Source: RYN-230 sp963770545 (GTDB lineage Bacteria > Actinomycetota > Actinomycetes > Streptosporangiales > Streptosporangiaceae). Taken from it: a stretch of DNA of 64,000 nt. The stretch covers positions 1-64,000 of the forward strand of contig CAVYQF010000011.1 of the NCBI GenBank assembly GCA_963770545.1, given 5' to 3'. Shown one piece after another: positions 1 to 7,772 of this stretch. The notes beneath the pieces are model-generated. The model saw nothing but the letters and a program-made list of their open reading frames with translations. It was not told the origin of the DNA and ran no database searches. How positions within the stretch are numbered: position 1 is the stretch's first letter; each line of letters begins with the position of its first letter. Made by a program: the position numbers and the translations under genes.

Positions 1-19
1 CATCCTGACTGATCCGCGA

Positions 20-829
20 TCAGGCCCGCTGGCCCACCCCGACCAGGTTTCCGTAGCGGCTCGGGTCCGCGGGGACGTCGGCGCCGGAATCAGGCCGCCA
101 CTGCGGGATGTAGACCAGCCCGGGATCCACCACGTCGAAGCCGTCGAAGAACCCGAGGATTTCCTGGTGTGAGCGCAGGTGCAGGGCCATGGCGACGCTG
201 CGGTTGTACACCTTCTCGACCGCGTCGGCTACGCCGGGCCGGTCTTCGTTAGTGCCGTGCGAAATGACCAGGCAGCTGCCGGGCGCCAGCGCGTCGCGGA
301 GGGTCGCCACGATGCGGCGGGGGTCTTCGGCGTCGGCGATGAAATGCAGGATGGAGACGAGCAGCAGCCCGGTCGGCTGGGCCGGGTCGATCAGCCGGCG
401 GGTGACCGCGTGGTCGAGGATCGTGCCTGGCTCGCGCAGGTCCGCCTCGATGATCGCGGCGTTCTCGTTGCCCTGCAGGAGGGCCTTGCTGTGCGCCACG
501 ACGACCGGGTCGATGTCGATATAGGCCACCCGGGCGGCCGGGTCGGCCTGCTGGGCGACCTCGTGCACGTTGCCCTGGGTGGGCAGGCCCGAGCCGATGT
601 CCAGGAACTGGCGGATACCGTTCGCGGTGAGGAACCTGACCGCCCGGCCGATAAATGCGCGGTTGGCCCGGCCGATGAGCGGGGCGGTGGGCTCCACCGC
701 GGCGATCGCCCGGGCCACGTCCTGGTCGGCCAGGAAGTTATGCGTGCCGCCCAGCCAGTAGTCATAAACCCGGGCCGCGTTCGCCCGCCGGGTTTCCACC
801 CCGGAAGGCACCCGGTCCGGCTCCGTCAC
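20..829 (-). CDS. SAM-dependent methyltransferase, DUF574 (PF04672) family
   Basis: The 269-residue product matches the actinomycete-specific DUF574 methyltransferase family in full length. It has the family N-terminus (VYDYWLGGTHNF, about residues 21-32), the SAM-binding strand FLDIGSGLPTQGNVHE (about 75-90), an acidic strand end YIDIDPVVV, and a late GLLLVSILHFI core strand. The family is inferred to be a class I methyltransferase; substrates are generally unknown, so none is assigned. The start is GTG and overlaps the stop of the upstream small gene by 4 bases (GTGA), so the two are almost certainly co-transcribed and translationally coupled. The frame is intact. Confidence 0.9.
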   Translation of the reverse strand: MTEPDRVPSGVETRRANAARVYDYWLGGTHNFLADQDVARAIAAVEPTAPLIGRANRAFIGRAVRFLTANGIRQFLDIGSGLPTQGNVHEVAQQADPAARVAYIDIDPVVVAHSKALLQGNENAAIIEADLREPGTILDHAVTRRLIDPAQPTGLLLVSILHFIADAEDPRRIVATLRDALAPGSCLVISHGTNEDRPGVADAVEKVYNRSVAMALHLRSHQEILGFFDGFDVVDPGLVYIPQWRPDSGADVPADPSRYGNLVGVGQRA

Positions 830-1086
830 GACGGCTCCTGGAGGTCGGCGTCGGCGTCCGCGTCGGCCTCGGCGTCGGCCAGAAGCTGGCGGGCATCGGC
901 TTCATCGGCGGGGGCGACGAGCACGCGAACCCCCTGCACCTGCAGGGCTGGTTCCTGCCCGCCGGCGTCGTCGGCTGACACGGCGGCGTTCACGCCGTTG
1001 TTGCGCAGCATGCCGACGATAAGTTCGGCCTCGGTCCGGCTGCTCACGACCGCCACCGGCACGGGGGCTCCGTCATGATCGGGCAT
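826..1086 (-). CDS. small DUF2007-like putative signal-transducing protein
   Basis: This 86-residue protein has the layout of DUF2007 domains: VPVAVVSSRTEAELIVGMLRN at the start, a central strand with an alpha-helix that would pick one of two molecules, then VRVLVAPADEADARQLLADAE. The C-terminus is a short Ala-Asp repeat (DADADAD) that is probably disordered. It sits immediately upstream of, and overlaps by 4 bases, the DUF574 methyltransferase, so the pair forms an operon. The function of DUF2007 proteins is not established. The family call rests on fold-like pattern rather than a catalytic motif. Confidence 0.7.
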   Translation of the reverse strand: MPDHDGAPVPVAVVSSRTEAELIVGMLRNNGVNAAVSADDAGGQEPALQVQGVRVLVAPADEADARQLLADAEADADADADLQEPS

Positions 1087-1177
1087 AGGGCTTCTCCTCA
1101 GAAATCTGCCACCGTGACGCCGTCCGCCAGGGCCGGTGGATTACCATCGCAGGCACACTATCGGCGGCAGGGACGCT

Positions 1178-2278
1178 ATGAACGCGGAGCGGCACCCGCT
1201 GGAACCCGATTACCGGGCCTACGCGGCGGCTGGTGTGAGTGCCCTGCAGCGCTGGTACCGCCCGTCCCGGGGGCTCTGGGAGGGCGCGGGCTGGTGGCAG
1301 TCCGCGAACGCGCTGACCGCGGTCATCCGGTATGCGCAGGTCACCACGGACCCGGCGGACCGGGCCGTGGTGGAAATCACCTTCCGGCGCGCCCCGCGCT
1401 GGCGGCGCGGCTTCTGCAACAAATATTTTGACGATAACGCCTGGTGGGCGCTGGCCTGGGTGGCGGCGTACGACCTGACCGGCGACGGCCGGTACCTTCA
1501 GGCCGCCGAGCGGATCTTCGCGCGCAATGTGACCGGGTGGGACGGGACCTGCGGCGGCGGGCTGTGGTGGAACACCGATCGCAAGTACAAGAACGCGATC
1601 ACGAACGAGCTCTTCCTCACGCTGGCCGCCCGGCTGAGCCAGCGCACCCCGGACCCGGCCGGCCAGTACCGGGAGTGGGCCTTGCGGGCCTGGGACTGGT
1701 TCTGCTCCGCGGGCCTGATCGGCCCGGGCGGACTGGTCAACGACGGGCTCACGGCCGGCTGCCAGAACAACGGCCGGACCACCTGGACCTACAACCAGGG
1801 CGTGATCCTCGGCGGCCTGGCGTCGCTGCACCAGATCACCGGAGACCACGGATACCTGGAAACGGGCGGGTCCGTGGCGGACGCCGTGCTGGCCACGCTG
1901 ACCACACCGGCGGAGGCGAGCCCGGGCGGCATTCTCGTCGAGCCCAGCGAGCAGCCCGGTGACCCTGACCGCCGCTATGGGGACGACACCCAGTTCAAAG
2001 GGATCTTCATGCGGTACCTGCACGACTTCTACGCCGTCAGCCCCCGCCCGGCCTACCGGGAGTTCTTCCTGCGCAACGCCCGGTCCCTGTGGGCCAACGC
2101 CCGGAACCGGGAGAACCAGTTCGGCATGCACTGGTCCGGCCCGTTTGACCGGGCCAGGCGCCAGCCAGCAGAGTTCGGCCCTGGACGCGCTCAACGCCGC
2201 CGCCGCCCTCACGGCGGGCTAGCGGCTCGTAACCGGGCCAAGACAGGCGCGCCCGTGGTGAACGGTTCGCCCAGGTAG
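1178..2278 (+). CDS. glycoside hydrolase family 76 protein (alpha-1,6-mannanase type), 3' end frameshifted
   Basis: The body is a GH76 (alpha/alpha)6-barrel. It shows an N-terminal LQRWY...GLWEGAGWWQSANAL signature, the catalytic Asp-Asp pair in NKYFDDNAWWALAW (D85-D86 from this ATG), and repeated helix motifs such as NELFLTLAARL and TYNQGVILGGLASL. No signal peptide is visible, so it is either cytoplasmic or exported by another route. An earlier ATG at 1136 is possible but has no family support. Oddity: after HWSGPFDRA the frame changes. The family-typical tail QQSSALDALNAAAALTAG continues in another frame and stops at 2222, so a one-base insertion lies near 2151-2160. As read, the last ~40 residues are Arg-rich nonsense to 2278. 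Confidence 0.85.
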   Translation: MNAERHPLEPDYRAYAAAGVSALQRWYRPSRGLWEGAGWWQSANALTAVIRYAQVTTDPADRAVVEITFRRAPRWRRGFCNKYFDDNAWWALAWVAAYDLTGDGRYLQAAERIFARNVTGWDGTCGGGLWWNTDRKYKNAITNELFLTLAARLSQRTPDPAGQYREWALRAWDWFCSAGLIGPGGLVNDGLTAGCQNNGRTTWTYNQGVILGGLASLHQITGDHGYLETGGSVADAVLATLTTPAEASPGGILVEPSEQPGDPDRRYGDDTQFKGIFMRYLHDFYAVSPRPAYREFFLRNARSLWANARNRENQFGMHWSGPFDRARRQPAEFGPGRAQRRRRPHGGLAARNRAKTGAPVVNGSPR

Positions 2279-2332
2279 CAACGTTGTTACCGGTATGGGG
2301 GTAAGCCCGATAGTTCCGGATAGCCCACGCCT

Positions 2333-3070
2333 GTGCGGCGGACACGCACTCGCGCCGTGACCGGCGTGGGGGAATGCGGCGAATTCCGCCCGGCGCTGGG
2401 TGTCTACATCCTGGGCGCGATCAGCCCGGCGGACCGCAGCGCCGTCGAGCACCATCTGGCCCGGTGCGCCGGGTGCCGGGCCGAATTGACTGGGCTCGCG
2501 GCCCTGCCGGGCCGGCTGGGCAGTGTGCCGGCCGCCGATATGGCCAAGATCGCCGCGGACGGGCGCGGCGGGGCCGGGCCCGGTGAGCGCCCGTCTGACG
2601 TGCCCCTGCAGACGTTGCTGGACCGCGTGGCCCGGATCCGCAGGCGCCTGCGCTGGCGTCGCCTCGCCGTGGCCGTGGCGGCGATGCTGATCGTAGGCGG
2701 CGGCGCGGTAGCGGTTTCCCGCGTGCTGGACTCGCCAGCCACGCGGCCGTCCGCGCCGGCCGTGCCGTGGGCCGCTACTTTCACCGGCCGCGATCCGCAG
2801 ACGGGCATGTCCGCCACCGTGAAGTACCTGCAACGGCCGTGGGGACTGGCGCTGCTGGTGCAGGTGAGGGGGATCTCCCCGGGTACGAGATGCGAACTGC
2901 ACATCGTTGACGCCAGCGGGCAGGACGTGCCGGCCGGGGGCTGGATGGTCGCCGCCGGCCACACGTGGGCGTGGTACCCGGCCTCCTCCGGATTGCCTGC
3001 CGCTGATGTCCGCGGTTTTCTCATCACCACCGCGCGAGGCAGGGACCTGGTGAGCGTGTCCGCGGTATGA
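2333..3070 (+). CDS. anti-sigma factor-like membrane protein with zf-HC2 zinc finger
   Basis: The N-terminal ~60 residues carry the zinc-associated anti-sigma pattern HxxxCxxC (HLARCAGC, about H41, C45, C48) inside the usual ALGxYxLGA...ADRxxVExHL context. One membrane span follows (LAVAVAAMLIVGGGAVAV, about 114-131), then an extracytoplasmic domain of about 110 residues resembling the C-terminal domain of RskA-type proteins (YLQRPWGLALLVQVRGI, CELHIVDASG). Such proteins normally hold an ECF sigma factor at the membrane, but no sigma gene is next to this one; the nearest is at 35.6 kb and is a self-contained ECF41 type. The start is GTG at 2333 or GTG at 2357; neither has a good ribosome-binding site. 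Confidence 0.8.
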   Translation: MRRTRTRAVTGVGECGEFRPALGVYILGAISPADRSAVEHHLARCAGCRAELTGLAALPGRLGSVPAADMAKIAADGRGGAGPGERPSDVPLQTLLDRVARIRRRLRWRRLAVAVAAMLIVGGGAVAVSRVLDSPATRPSAPAVPWAATFTGRDPQTGMSATVKYLQRPWGLALLVQVRGISPGTRCELHIVDASGQDVPAGGWMVAAGHTWAWYPASSGLPAADVRGFLITTARGRDLVSVSAV

Positions 3071-3115
3071 CGCTAGGGCTGCGTCGCCGTCACTGACGTG
3101 GCTGGAGTGCCTGGA

Positions 3116-4009
3116 TCATCCGGACAGGGTGACCTCGTACCACAGGCCGCCGTTCAGGTTGAGCTTGTTCCCGTGCGCCTGGCCCGGGGCGCTGTCGCCG
3201 ACGTAGGTGTACAGCGGATGCCCGTTGTAGGTGGCCTGGGTCGAGCCGTCGGCGCGCTTGATGGTGCCGAGCCTGCCGGTGACGCCCGGGCCGGCGGTCA
3301 CCGGTCCTTTCACCGGCGGCCAGTACGCGGCGCACGACCCGTTGCAGTTCGACTTGGTGGCGGTGTCCGGGGCAAACCAGTAGAGGGTGAATCCCCTGGA
3401 GTTGGCCAGGACCGTGGCCCCGCCGGCCTGCACGGAGTGCACGGTCTGCGCGCCGCCTGCGCTCGCCGGTGCCGCCCCGCCCGCTCCGGCCACCGCGATT
3501 CCCAGCAGGACCAGCGCAACCACGGACAGGGCTGCCACTGTCAGTCCGGCCACTGGTGCGCTGACCTGCAGTCTCGCGGCCAGCGAACCGGAAGGCGGCG
3601 CATCGGTGGCCGGGCCGGGCGCCGGGACGGCCGCCAGGACGGCCAGCACGGCGAACGCGGCCACCTCGATCACCCCCGCGACGATTCCCGCGGTGGTGCG
3701 GACCTCCTTGAACCCGAACAACCCGATCCACACCGACAGCAGGTAGCCGCCGAGGGTGGACAGTGCGAACCCCGCACCCGCCGCGGCGGCCAGCCGGCTG
3801 CCGGAGACGAGCACCACGGCGGCCAGCCCGAACGCCGCGATGACCTGCAGCAGGAAGAGCCAGCCGATCGTCGGGATGGACCGGTAGCCGGTCAGGTAGA
3901 GGTCCAGATGGATCCCGCCGGTCGCGGCCAGCAGCCCGGCGCCAGTCACCCGCAACACGAGCCGCGGCGTGCGTCCCAGCGTCGCTGGCCGGGTTCTGTC
4001 CATGATCAT
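3116..4009 (-). CDS. fusion: four-helix membrane domain plus Yx(F/W/Y)xxD secreted domain (PF03640-like)
   Basis: The first ~150 residues form about four membrane helices with the conserved pieces GGIHLDLYLTGYRSIPTIGWLF and GLFGFKEV. The segment is clearly paralogous to the separate membrane protein at 5751-6227. Another hydrophobic segment (VAALSVVALVLLGIAVAGA) then leads to a secreted-side domain of about 110 residues with the COG4315/PF03640 motifs LYWFAPD and LYTYVGD, a CNGSCAAYWPPV cysteine pair, and IKRADGSTQATYNGHPLY. This domain is nearly identical in layout to the lipoprotein just upstream. The domain's biochemical role is not established. The fusion suggests the membrane part and the extracytoplasmic domain work together. 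Stops 9 bases before the neighbour begins its own 3' end region. Confidence 0.85.
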   Translation of the reverse strand: MIMDRTRPATLGRTPRLVLRVTGAGLLAATGGIHLDLYLTGYRSIPTIGWLFLLQVIAAFGLAAVVLVSGSRLAAAAGAGFALSTLGGYLLSVWIGLFGFKEVRTTAGIVAGVIEVAAFAVLAVLAAVPAPGPATDAPPSGSLAARLQVSAPVAGLTVAALSVVALVLLGIAVAGAGGAAPASAGGAQTVHSVQAGGATVLANSRGFTLYWFAPDTATKSNCNGSCAAYWPPVKGPVTAGPGVTGRLGTIKRADGSTQATYNGHPLYTYVGDSAPGQAHGNKLNLNGGLWYEVTLSG

Positions 4010-4018
4010 TTCTGCCCC

Positions 4019-4528
4019 TCAGTACCCGCCGCCGCCGGACTTGCTTGACTGAGTGGCGGCCGGCGCGGCGGTGCCGGAGATGGTCACCTCATGCCATACC
4101 CCGCCGGAGAGGTTGAGCCCATTGCCCTTGGCCTGGCCCGGGGCGCTGTCACTGATGTAGGTATAGAGCGGATGGCCGTTCCAGGTGGCCTGGACCGAGC
4201 CGTCGGCCCGCTTGATCGTGGCCAGCGTGCCGGTGACCCCGCCGCCCGCGGTGACCGGGCCCTTCACCGGCGGCCAGTAGTGCGCGCAGGAGCCATTGCA
4301 GTTCGACTTGGTCGCGGTGTCGGGCACGAACCAGTACAGGGTGAATCCCTTGGCGTTGGTCAGCACCGTGGCGCCGCCGATCTTCGCCGTCTTCAGGGCC
4401 GAGCTGGACACCGATGCCGCGGCGCTGGAGCCGGAACCGCCGGATCCGGCCGTCGATGAGTTCCCGCACGCCGCGGCGACCAGGGCAAGGCCGGCCAGGC
4501 CGGCCGGTGCCCACCACTTGTTACGCAT
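4019..4528 (-). CDS. lipoprotein with Yx(F/W/Y)xxD repeats (COG4315/PF03640)
   Basis: This 169-residue lipoprotein starts at ATG 4528, preceded by a run of G's that serves as ribosome-binding site. A charged start and hydrophobic helix lead to the lipobox LVAAACG, followed by a Ser/Gly-rich linker. The mature domain contains LYWFVPD and LYTYISD (both Yx(F/W/Y)xxD), the cysteine pair CNGSCAHYWPPV, and IKRADGSVQATWNGHPLY. It therefore sits on the outer face of the membrane. Its C-terminal domain duplicates that of the downstream fusion protein at 3116-4009, implying a local duplication. A longer upstream reading is possible but would bury the signal peptide. Confidence 0.9.
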   Translation of the reverse strand: MRNKWWAPAGLAGLALVAAACGNSSTAGSGGSGSSAAASVSSSALKTAKIGGATVLTNAKGFTLYWFVPDTATKSNCNGSCAHYWPPVKGPVTAGGGVTGTLATIKRADGSVQATWNGHPLYTYISDSAPGQAKGNGLNLSGGVWHEVTISGTAAPAATQSSKSGGGGY

Positions 4529-4611
4529 CGCATACCCCCGCTGACAGGCGAATGATCCCACCCCCAGCACGTACGGTGCGGCCAGTCCGGTTCACCGGGT
4601 TCGCGGGCTGT

Positions 4612-5076
4612 TCAGCTTCCGCCCACGCCCAGAGTGGTCAGGACCACCAGGACGATCGTGACCGCGGCGAATACACCATGGCCGATGACCACCGGCAGCG
4701 GAAAATGCCGTTCCGGCGGGACGGCCGTCCAGCTCCGGGCGGACCTGGCCCCCGGGCCCACGGACGCGGCCGACGGGGCCGCATGGGCCCGGTACACGAC
4801 GATCCAGCGGGCCGCCATGATGAAGCCGAACAAGGCGACCGGGGCCAGGATGAACATGGCCACCCAGGCCAGCCGGCCGGTGTCAGTAAGCAGGTAGATC
4901 CCCCACACGACCAGGCCGCTGATCGCGAGCAGGGCATGCGCACTGATCACCGGCACGGGCAGGCGGGTCGCGGCGGCCGACTGGAACTCGCGGTCATATT
5001 CGATGAGCCAGATCGTCAGCAGGTAAAGCCCCGCGCTGGCGGTGATAATCCAGGCAATAAGGCCAGCCTGTGGCAT
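4612..5076 (-). CDS. small integral membrane protein of unknown function
   Basis: The 154-residue protein begins at ATG 5076, with GGATGGAG 7-14 bases upstream. It has four predicted membrane helices: LIAWIITASAGLYLLTIWLI, ISAHALLAISGLVVWGIYLL, WVAMFILAPVALFGFIMAARW and a C-terminal VVIGHGVFAAVTIVLVVL. Histidines near the membrane face (ISAHAL, VIGHGV) could bind a cofactor, but this is speculation. It lies in a same-strand run with the two Yx(F/W/Y)xxD proteins downstream and the acetyltransferase upstream. I do not recognise a named family. Confidence 0.75.
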   Translation of the reverse strand: MPQAGLIAWIITASAGLYLLTIWLIEYDREFQSAAATRLPVPVISAHALLAISGLVVWGIYLLTDTGRLAWVAMFILAPVALFGFIMAARWIVVYRAHAAPSAASVGPGARSARSWTAVPPERHFPLPVVIGHGVFAAVTIVLVVLTTLGVGGS

Positions 5077-5289
5077 GCGTACTCCATCCTCGGCAGCGCG
5101 GCCGGGCCGGTGCCGGTGATCTCCTGGACAAACGCCGTGGCGCCGCAGCGGACCGCATGCTGGATGCGAGTAACTGGAGTGCCCCCCGACCATCCTTTCC
5201 ACGGGCCAGATCGTGAGGAAGTTCACAAAGGTGGCGCGTTTCTTGCACGCTAGTACCGTCGGGCGGTGGAGGTGAGGCTGTCCAGCCCT

Positions 5290-5754
5290 TTAAAGGTCTC
5301 GTTCGTAGCAGTAGTTGACCGGCCCGTCTGGGCCGCCTTCGCGGTTGGTGAAGCCGAGGCTCTCGTACAGTGCCCGGGCGGCCACGTCATCCTCGCTGGT
5401 GCCAAGATCCATGTAATCGGCGCCCAGTTGCCGGGCCTGGTCGAGCGCGCACTCCATCAGCCGGCGCCCCAGGCCCTGCCCGCGCCGGGCCGGAACGACG
5501 TACAGTTCCGCCAGGTAGCACTCGAGGCCCGCGCTCCAGAACGAGGGGCGGAAACGGAGCACGGCCACGCCGTCTGGGCCCGGGCCGCCAAGCAAGATCA
5601 CAGTCTCGTCGGAGCCCAGCAGCCGCCCGATCCGCTCGGCCAGCACCACCGGACCGGGCGTGGGATCGTCGTACTCCCGGTTGAAATCGTGCAGCAATTG
5701 TCCGATGGCACTCACGTCCGCCGCTGTTGCGCGCCGGACGGCCAGGTTCTTCAC
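5290..5754 (-). CDS. GNAT family N-acetyltransferase
   Basis: This complete 154-residue single-domain GNAT fold has an N-terminal VRRATAADVSAIGQLL, the central strands GVAVLRFRPSF and ECYLAELYVVPARRGQGLGRRL (the RxGxG/A acetyl-CoA loop, about residues 89-100), and the C-terminal LYESLGF motif. The substrate is unknown. It overlaps the upstream membrane-protein gene by 4 bases (5751-5754), so the two are translationally coupled. It is the only obvious cytoplasmic enzyme in this envelope-gene run. Confidence 0.9.
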   Translation of the reverse strand: MKNLAVRRATAADVSAIGQLLHDFNREYDDPTPGPVVLAERIGRLLGSDETVILLGGPGPDGVAVLRFRPSFWSAGLECYLAELYVVPARRGQGLGRRLMECALDQARQLGADYMDLGTSEDDVAARALYESLGFTNREGGPDGPVNYCYERDL

Positions 5755-6227
5755 TTTTGCCTCTGCACCGCGAGGAGCCAGGCCGCGATGAGGAGCAGCA
5801 CGGCCCCGGCAATCTCCTCGTAGAACGACGTGCGGGCGTACGGGGCGCCCCAGCTTTCCTGGAAGCCGAACAAGCCCGCTTCGATGGTGATGAGCAGGCC
5901 AGCGGCGGTCCCGGCCAGCAGGCCCGCCGCGATCAGCACCACGGCCAGCCAGCGCAGTGCGGCGGTGGCCAGGCCGATGACGAGGGCCGAGATCCCCTGC
6001 ACGAGGAACAACGGGCCGATGGTCGCTATCTGCCGGTATCCGTTGGCCTCACCCCACAAGTAGAGGTGGATGACGCCGGAGATGAGGGTGAGGACCGCGC
6101 CGGCCAGGATCAGCGCCGTGACCGTGGCCCGCAGCGCGGGGGAGGGGATGACCCGCGGACCGCGGGCCAGCACGCGGACCCAGGATGGCGGACGGGAATG
6201 AGTTCGCTGCGCGATGTCAGAGTTCAT
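5751..6227 (-). CDS. four-helix membrane protein, paralogue of the membrane half of the 3116-4009 protein
   Basis: The 158-residue protein has a basic N-terminal tail, then four helices: ALRATVTALILAGAVLTLISG, IGPLFLVQGISALVIGLATAAL, LAVVLIAAGLLAGTAAGLLI and IAGAVLLLIAAWLLAV. Its IHLYLWGEANGYRQIATIG and EAGLFGFQES line up with IHLDLYLTGYRSIPTIG and IGLFGFKEV in the fusion protein 2 kb downstream, so they are one domain family. The function is unknown. It couples to the GNAT gene by a 4-base overlap and follows the polytopic membrane gene by 2 bases, placing it inside an operon. Confidence 0.8.
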   Translation of the reverse strand: MNSDIAQRTHSRPPSWVRVLARGPRVIPSPALRATVTALILAGAVLTLISGVIHLYLWGEANGYRQIATIGPLFLVQGISALVIGLATAALRWLAVVLIAAGLLAGTAAGLLITIEAGLFGFQESWGAPYARTSFYEEIAGAVLLLIAAWLLAVQRQK

Positions 6228-6229
6228 GA

Positions 6230-7204
6230 TTAACCTGCCGTTGTCCTAGGTGAGCCGGTCGCGGAATGCCGCCGGGGCCATAGCGCCAGGGCGAGCAGAA
6301 CGAAGAGGGGCGCCGGGCCAGGATCGGTGGCCTGCCCGGTGAGCAGACCGCCCAGATCCTGGCCGAATACGCCGTACAGGATGGCGACCGCGATGCCCGC
6401 CACCAGGGCGGTGCGGCGCCAGGCCGGGCGCAGGACGCACCACCCGACCGCAACCTCGATGACCGCTGCGAGCACAGCGAACAGCGCGCCGTGGCCTGCG
6501 AGCAAGTGCCCGGCGTGATTGTTGAGCCCGGCCAGCCACCCCGGTTCGCCTTCCCCGATATTGGCGGCCTCGGCCGCGGGGACGCCGGCGGCGTGGTTGG
6601 CGCCACCCAGTTCCAGCAGGGCCAGTCCAGACCACAGGACGGTCCAGCACCACAGCGCCCCCCGGCCGCCCAGCAGCCCGGCGTCCGCGACCGCAGGGCC
6701 GGCCGCGGGGCGGCGCGGCCACAGGATGAGTGCGATCAGCGCGTACAACAGGGCGGCTCCAGGCGCCCCGTTCAGGGCGCTGACACCGGGCATGAAGAGG
6801 CCGCCGAAGCCTTCGCCGATCACCCACACCGCCAGCGCCCACGCGATGGACACCGGGCGGGCCAGGGACGCGGTGCGGCCCCACAGCAGGCCGGCCCCGA
6901 TCGCCAGTTGCAACGACGCGAACGCGGCGTTCCAGAGCACCGGCTGGGCGGTGAGCATGGTGGTGGTCCGGTACAGGACCGACGACACGGGCCCGGGCAG
7001 GCCCATGTTGGCCATGCCCAGCGCGTTGCCGAAGAACGCGCTGCTGAACATGTACGGCTGCCACTGCAGGACCCCATCGAGCAGCCAGAGCACGCCCAGC
7101 GCCATTTCCAGCCGCCGGCGGGTCCCCGCCCGCGCCGCCCGGCCCCGGAGCGGGAACGGGGCAGTGCCGGTGCGGGTGAGAGCCTGATCCACCGGCTGCG
7201 TCAT
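6230..7204 (-). CDS. polytopic membrane protein, DoxX-like, linked to cupredoxin
   Basis: This 324-residue protein starts at ATG 7204, which overlaps the TGA of the cupredoxin gene by one base (ATGA-type coupling). I count about eight hydrophobic segments. They start with RRLEMALGVLWLLDGVLQWQ, include WALAVWVIGEGFGGLF and GAALLYALIALILW, and end with APLFVLLALALW. A conserved-looking central loop contains GLNNHAGHLLAGHGAL with several histidines. The family is known to me only as uncharacterised actinobacterial membrane proteins, often found near copper-binding genes. A role in copper or electron handling together with the cupredoxin is inference from the coupling. Confidence 0.75.
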   Translation of the reverse strand: MTQPVDQALTRTGTAPFPLRGRAARAGTRRRLEMALGVLWLLDGVLQWQPYMFSSAFFGNALGMANMGLPGPVSSVLYRTTTMLTAQPVLWNAAFASLQLAIGAGLLWGRTASLARPVSIAWALAVWVIGEGFGGLFMPGVSALNGAPGAALLYALIALILWPRRPAAGPAVADAGLLGGRGALWCWTVLWSGLALLELGGANHAAGVPAAEAANIGEGEPGWLAGLNNHAGHLLAGHGALFAVLAAVIEVAVGWCVLRPAWRRTALVAGIAVAILYGVFGQDLGGLLTGQATDPGPAPLFVLLALALWPRRHSATGSPRTTAG

Positions 7205-7554
7205 CAGGAAACGGTGATGTTCACGTTCATGCCCTGGGCCTTGTGCCCGGGCACCCCGCAGTAGATGTCGTAGCTGCCCTGGCGCAGGGTCACCGTGACC
7301 GACGCCGACTGCCCCGGTGACAGCAGGCCGGCGGTCTTGGCCTGGTTCACGCCCGGCCCGCTGATGACCAGGTTGTGCTGCAGGTGCCCCTGGTCCACGG
7401 CGGTGAACGTGTAGGTACCGGGGCTGAAGCTCTTCTTCGACAGCGCAATGTGGAACTCGGTCTCGGTGGCGGTCACCGCCGTCGCGCCGCCCGCCGCCGG
7501 GCTGGGCGCCGCCGAGGAGGGGGCCGCCGAGGACGCACCCGACGATGAGAACAC
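7204..7554 (-). CDS. cupredoxin domain protein (plastocyanin-like copper binding)
   Basis: The 116-residue protein has the type 1 copper fold: EFHIALSKKSFSPGTYTFTAVD, then H60 in LQHNLVI and the loop CGVPGHKAQGM supplying C99, H104 and M109. These are the four expected copper ligands. The start is GTG 7554 with GGAGGA three bases upstream. Oddity: cupredoxins of this type are normally exported, but this one opens directly into a Ser/Ala/Pro-rich linker like those that follow a lipobox, with no hydrophobic signal in any upstream in-frame codon. Either the signal sequence has been lost or separated by a frame break, or the protein is cytoplasmic. Head gene of the minus-strand envelope run. Confidence 0.85.
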   Translation of the reverse strand: MFSSSGASSAAPSSAAPSPAAGGATAVTATETEFHIALSKKSFSPGTYTFTAVDQGHLQHNLVISGPGVNQAKTAGLLSPGQSASVTVTLRQGSYDIYCGVPGHKAQGMNVNITVS

Positions 7555-7772
7555 TGTTCCTCCTGGTAGATGCAGGGGTGGGTGAGCGGTGGGGTCGTTT
7601 CCCCCGGCCCGTCATCAACACGTCAGGACTTCACCGCCGGTTCAGCGAGGTGGACGGGGTTCTCACGTACCCGCGCTGACTACCCGTTCAGGGTGATAGC
7701 TGGACCGCGGCCGGCCTGTCTACTGGCCGGGGAGGTGGCCGGGATGGCTGCGCAGAGAACAAGTCCGGGTCA

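Noticed and set aside
6230..7621. Longer 463-residue reading of the polytopic membrane gene
   Set aside because: The extra N-terminal part is in a shifted frame through the cupredoxin gene and has no membrane or family pattern. The ATG at 7204 is supported by overlap and the family-like start.
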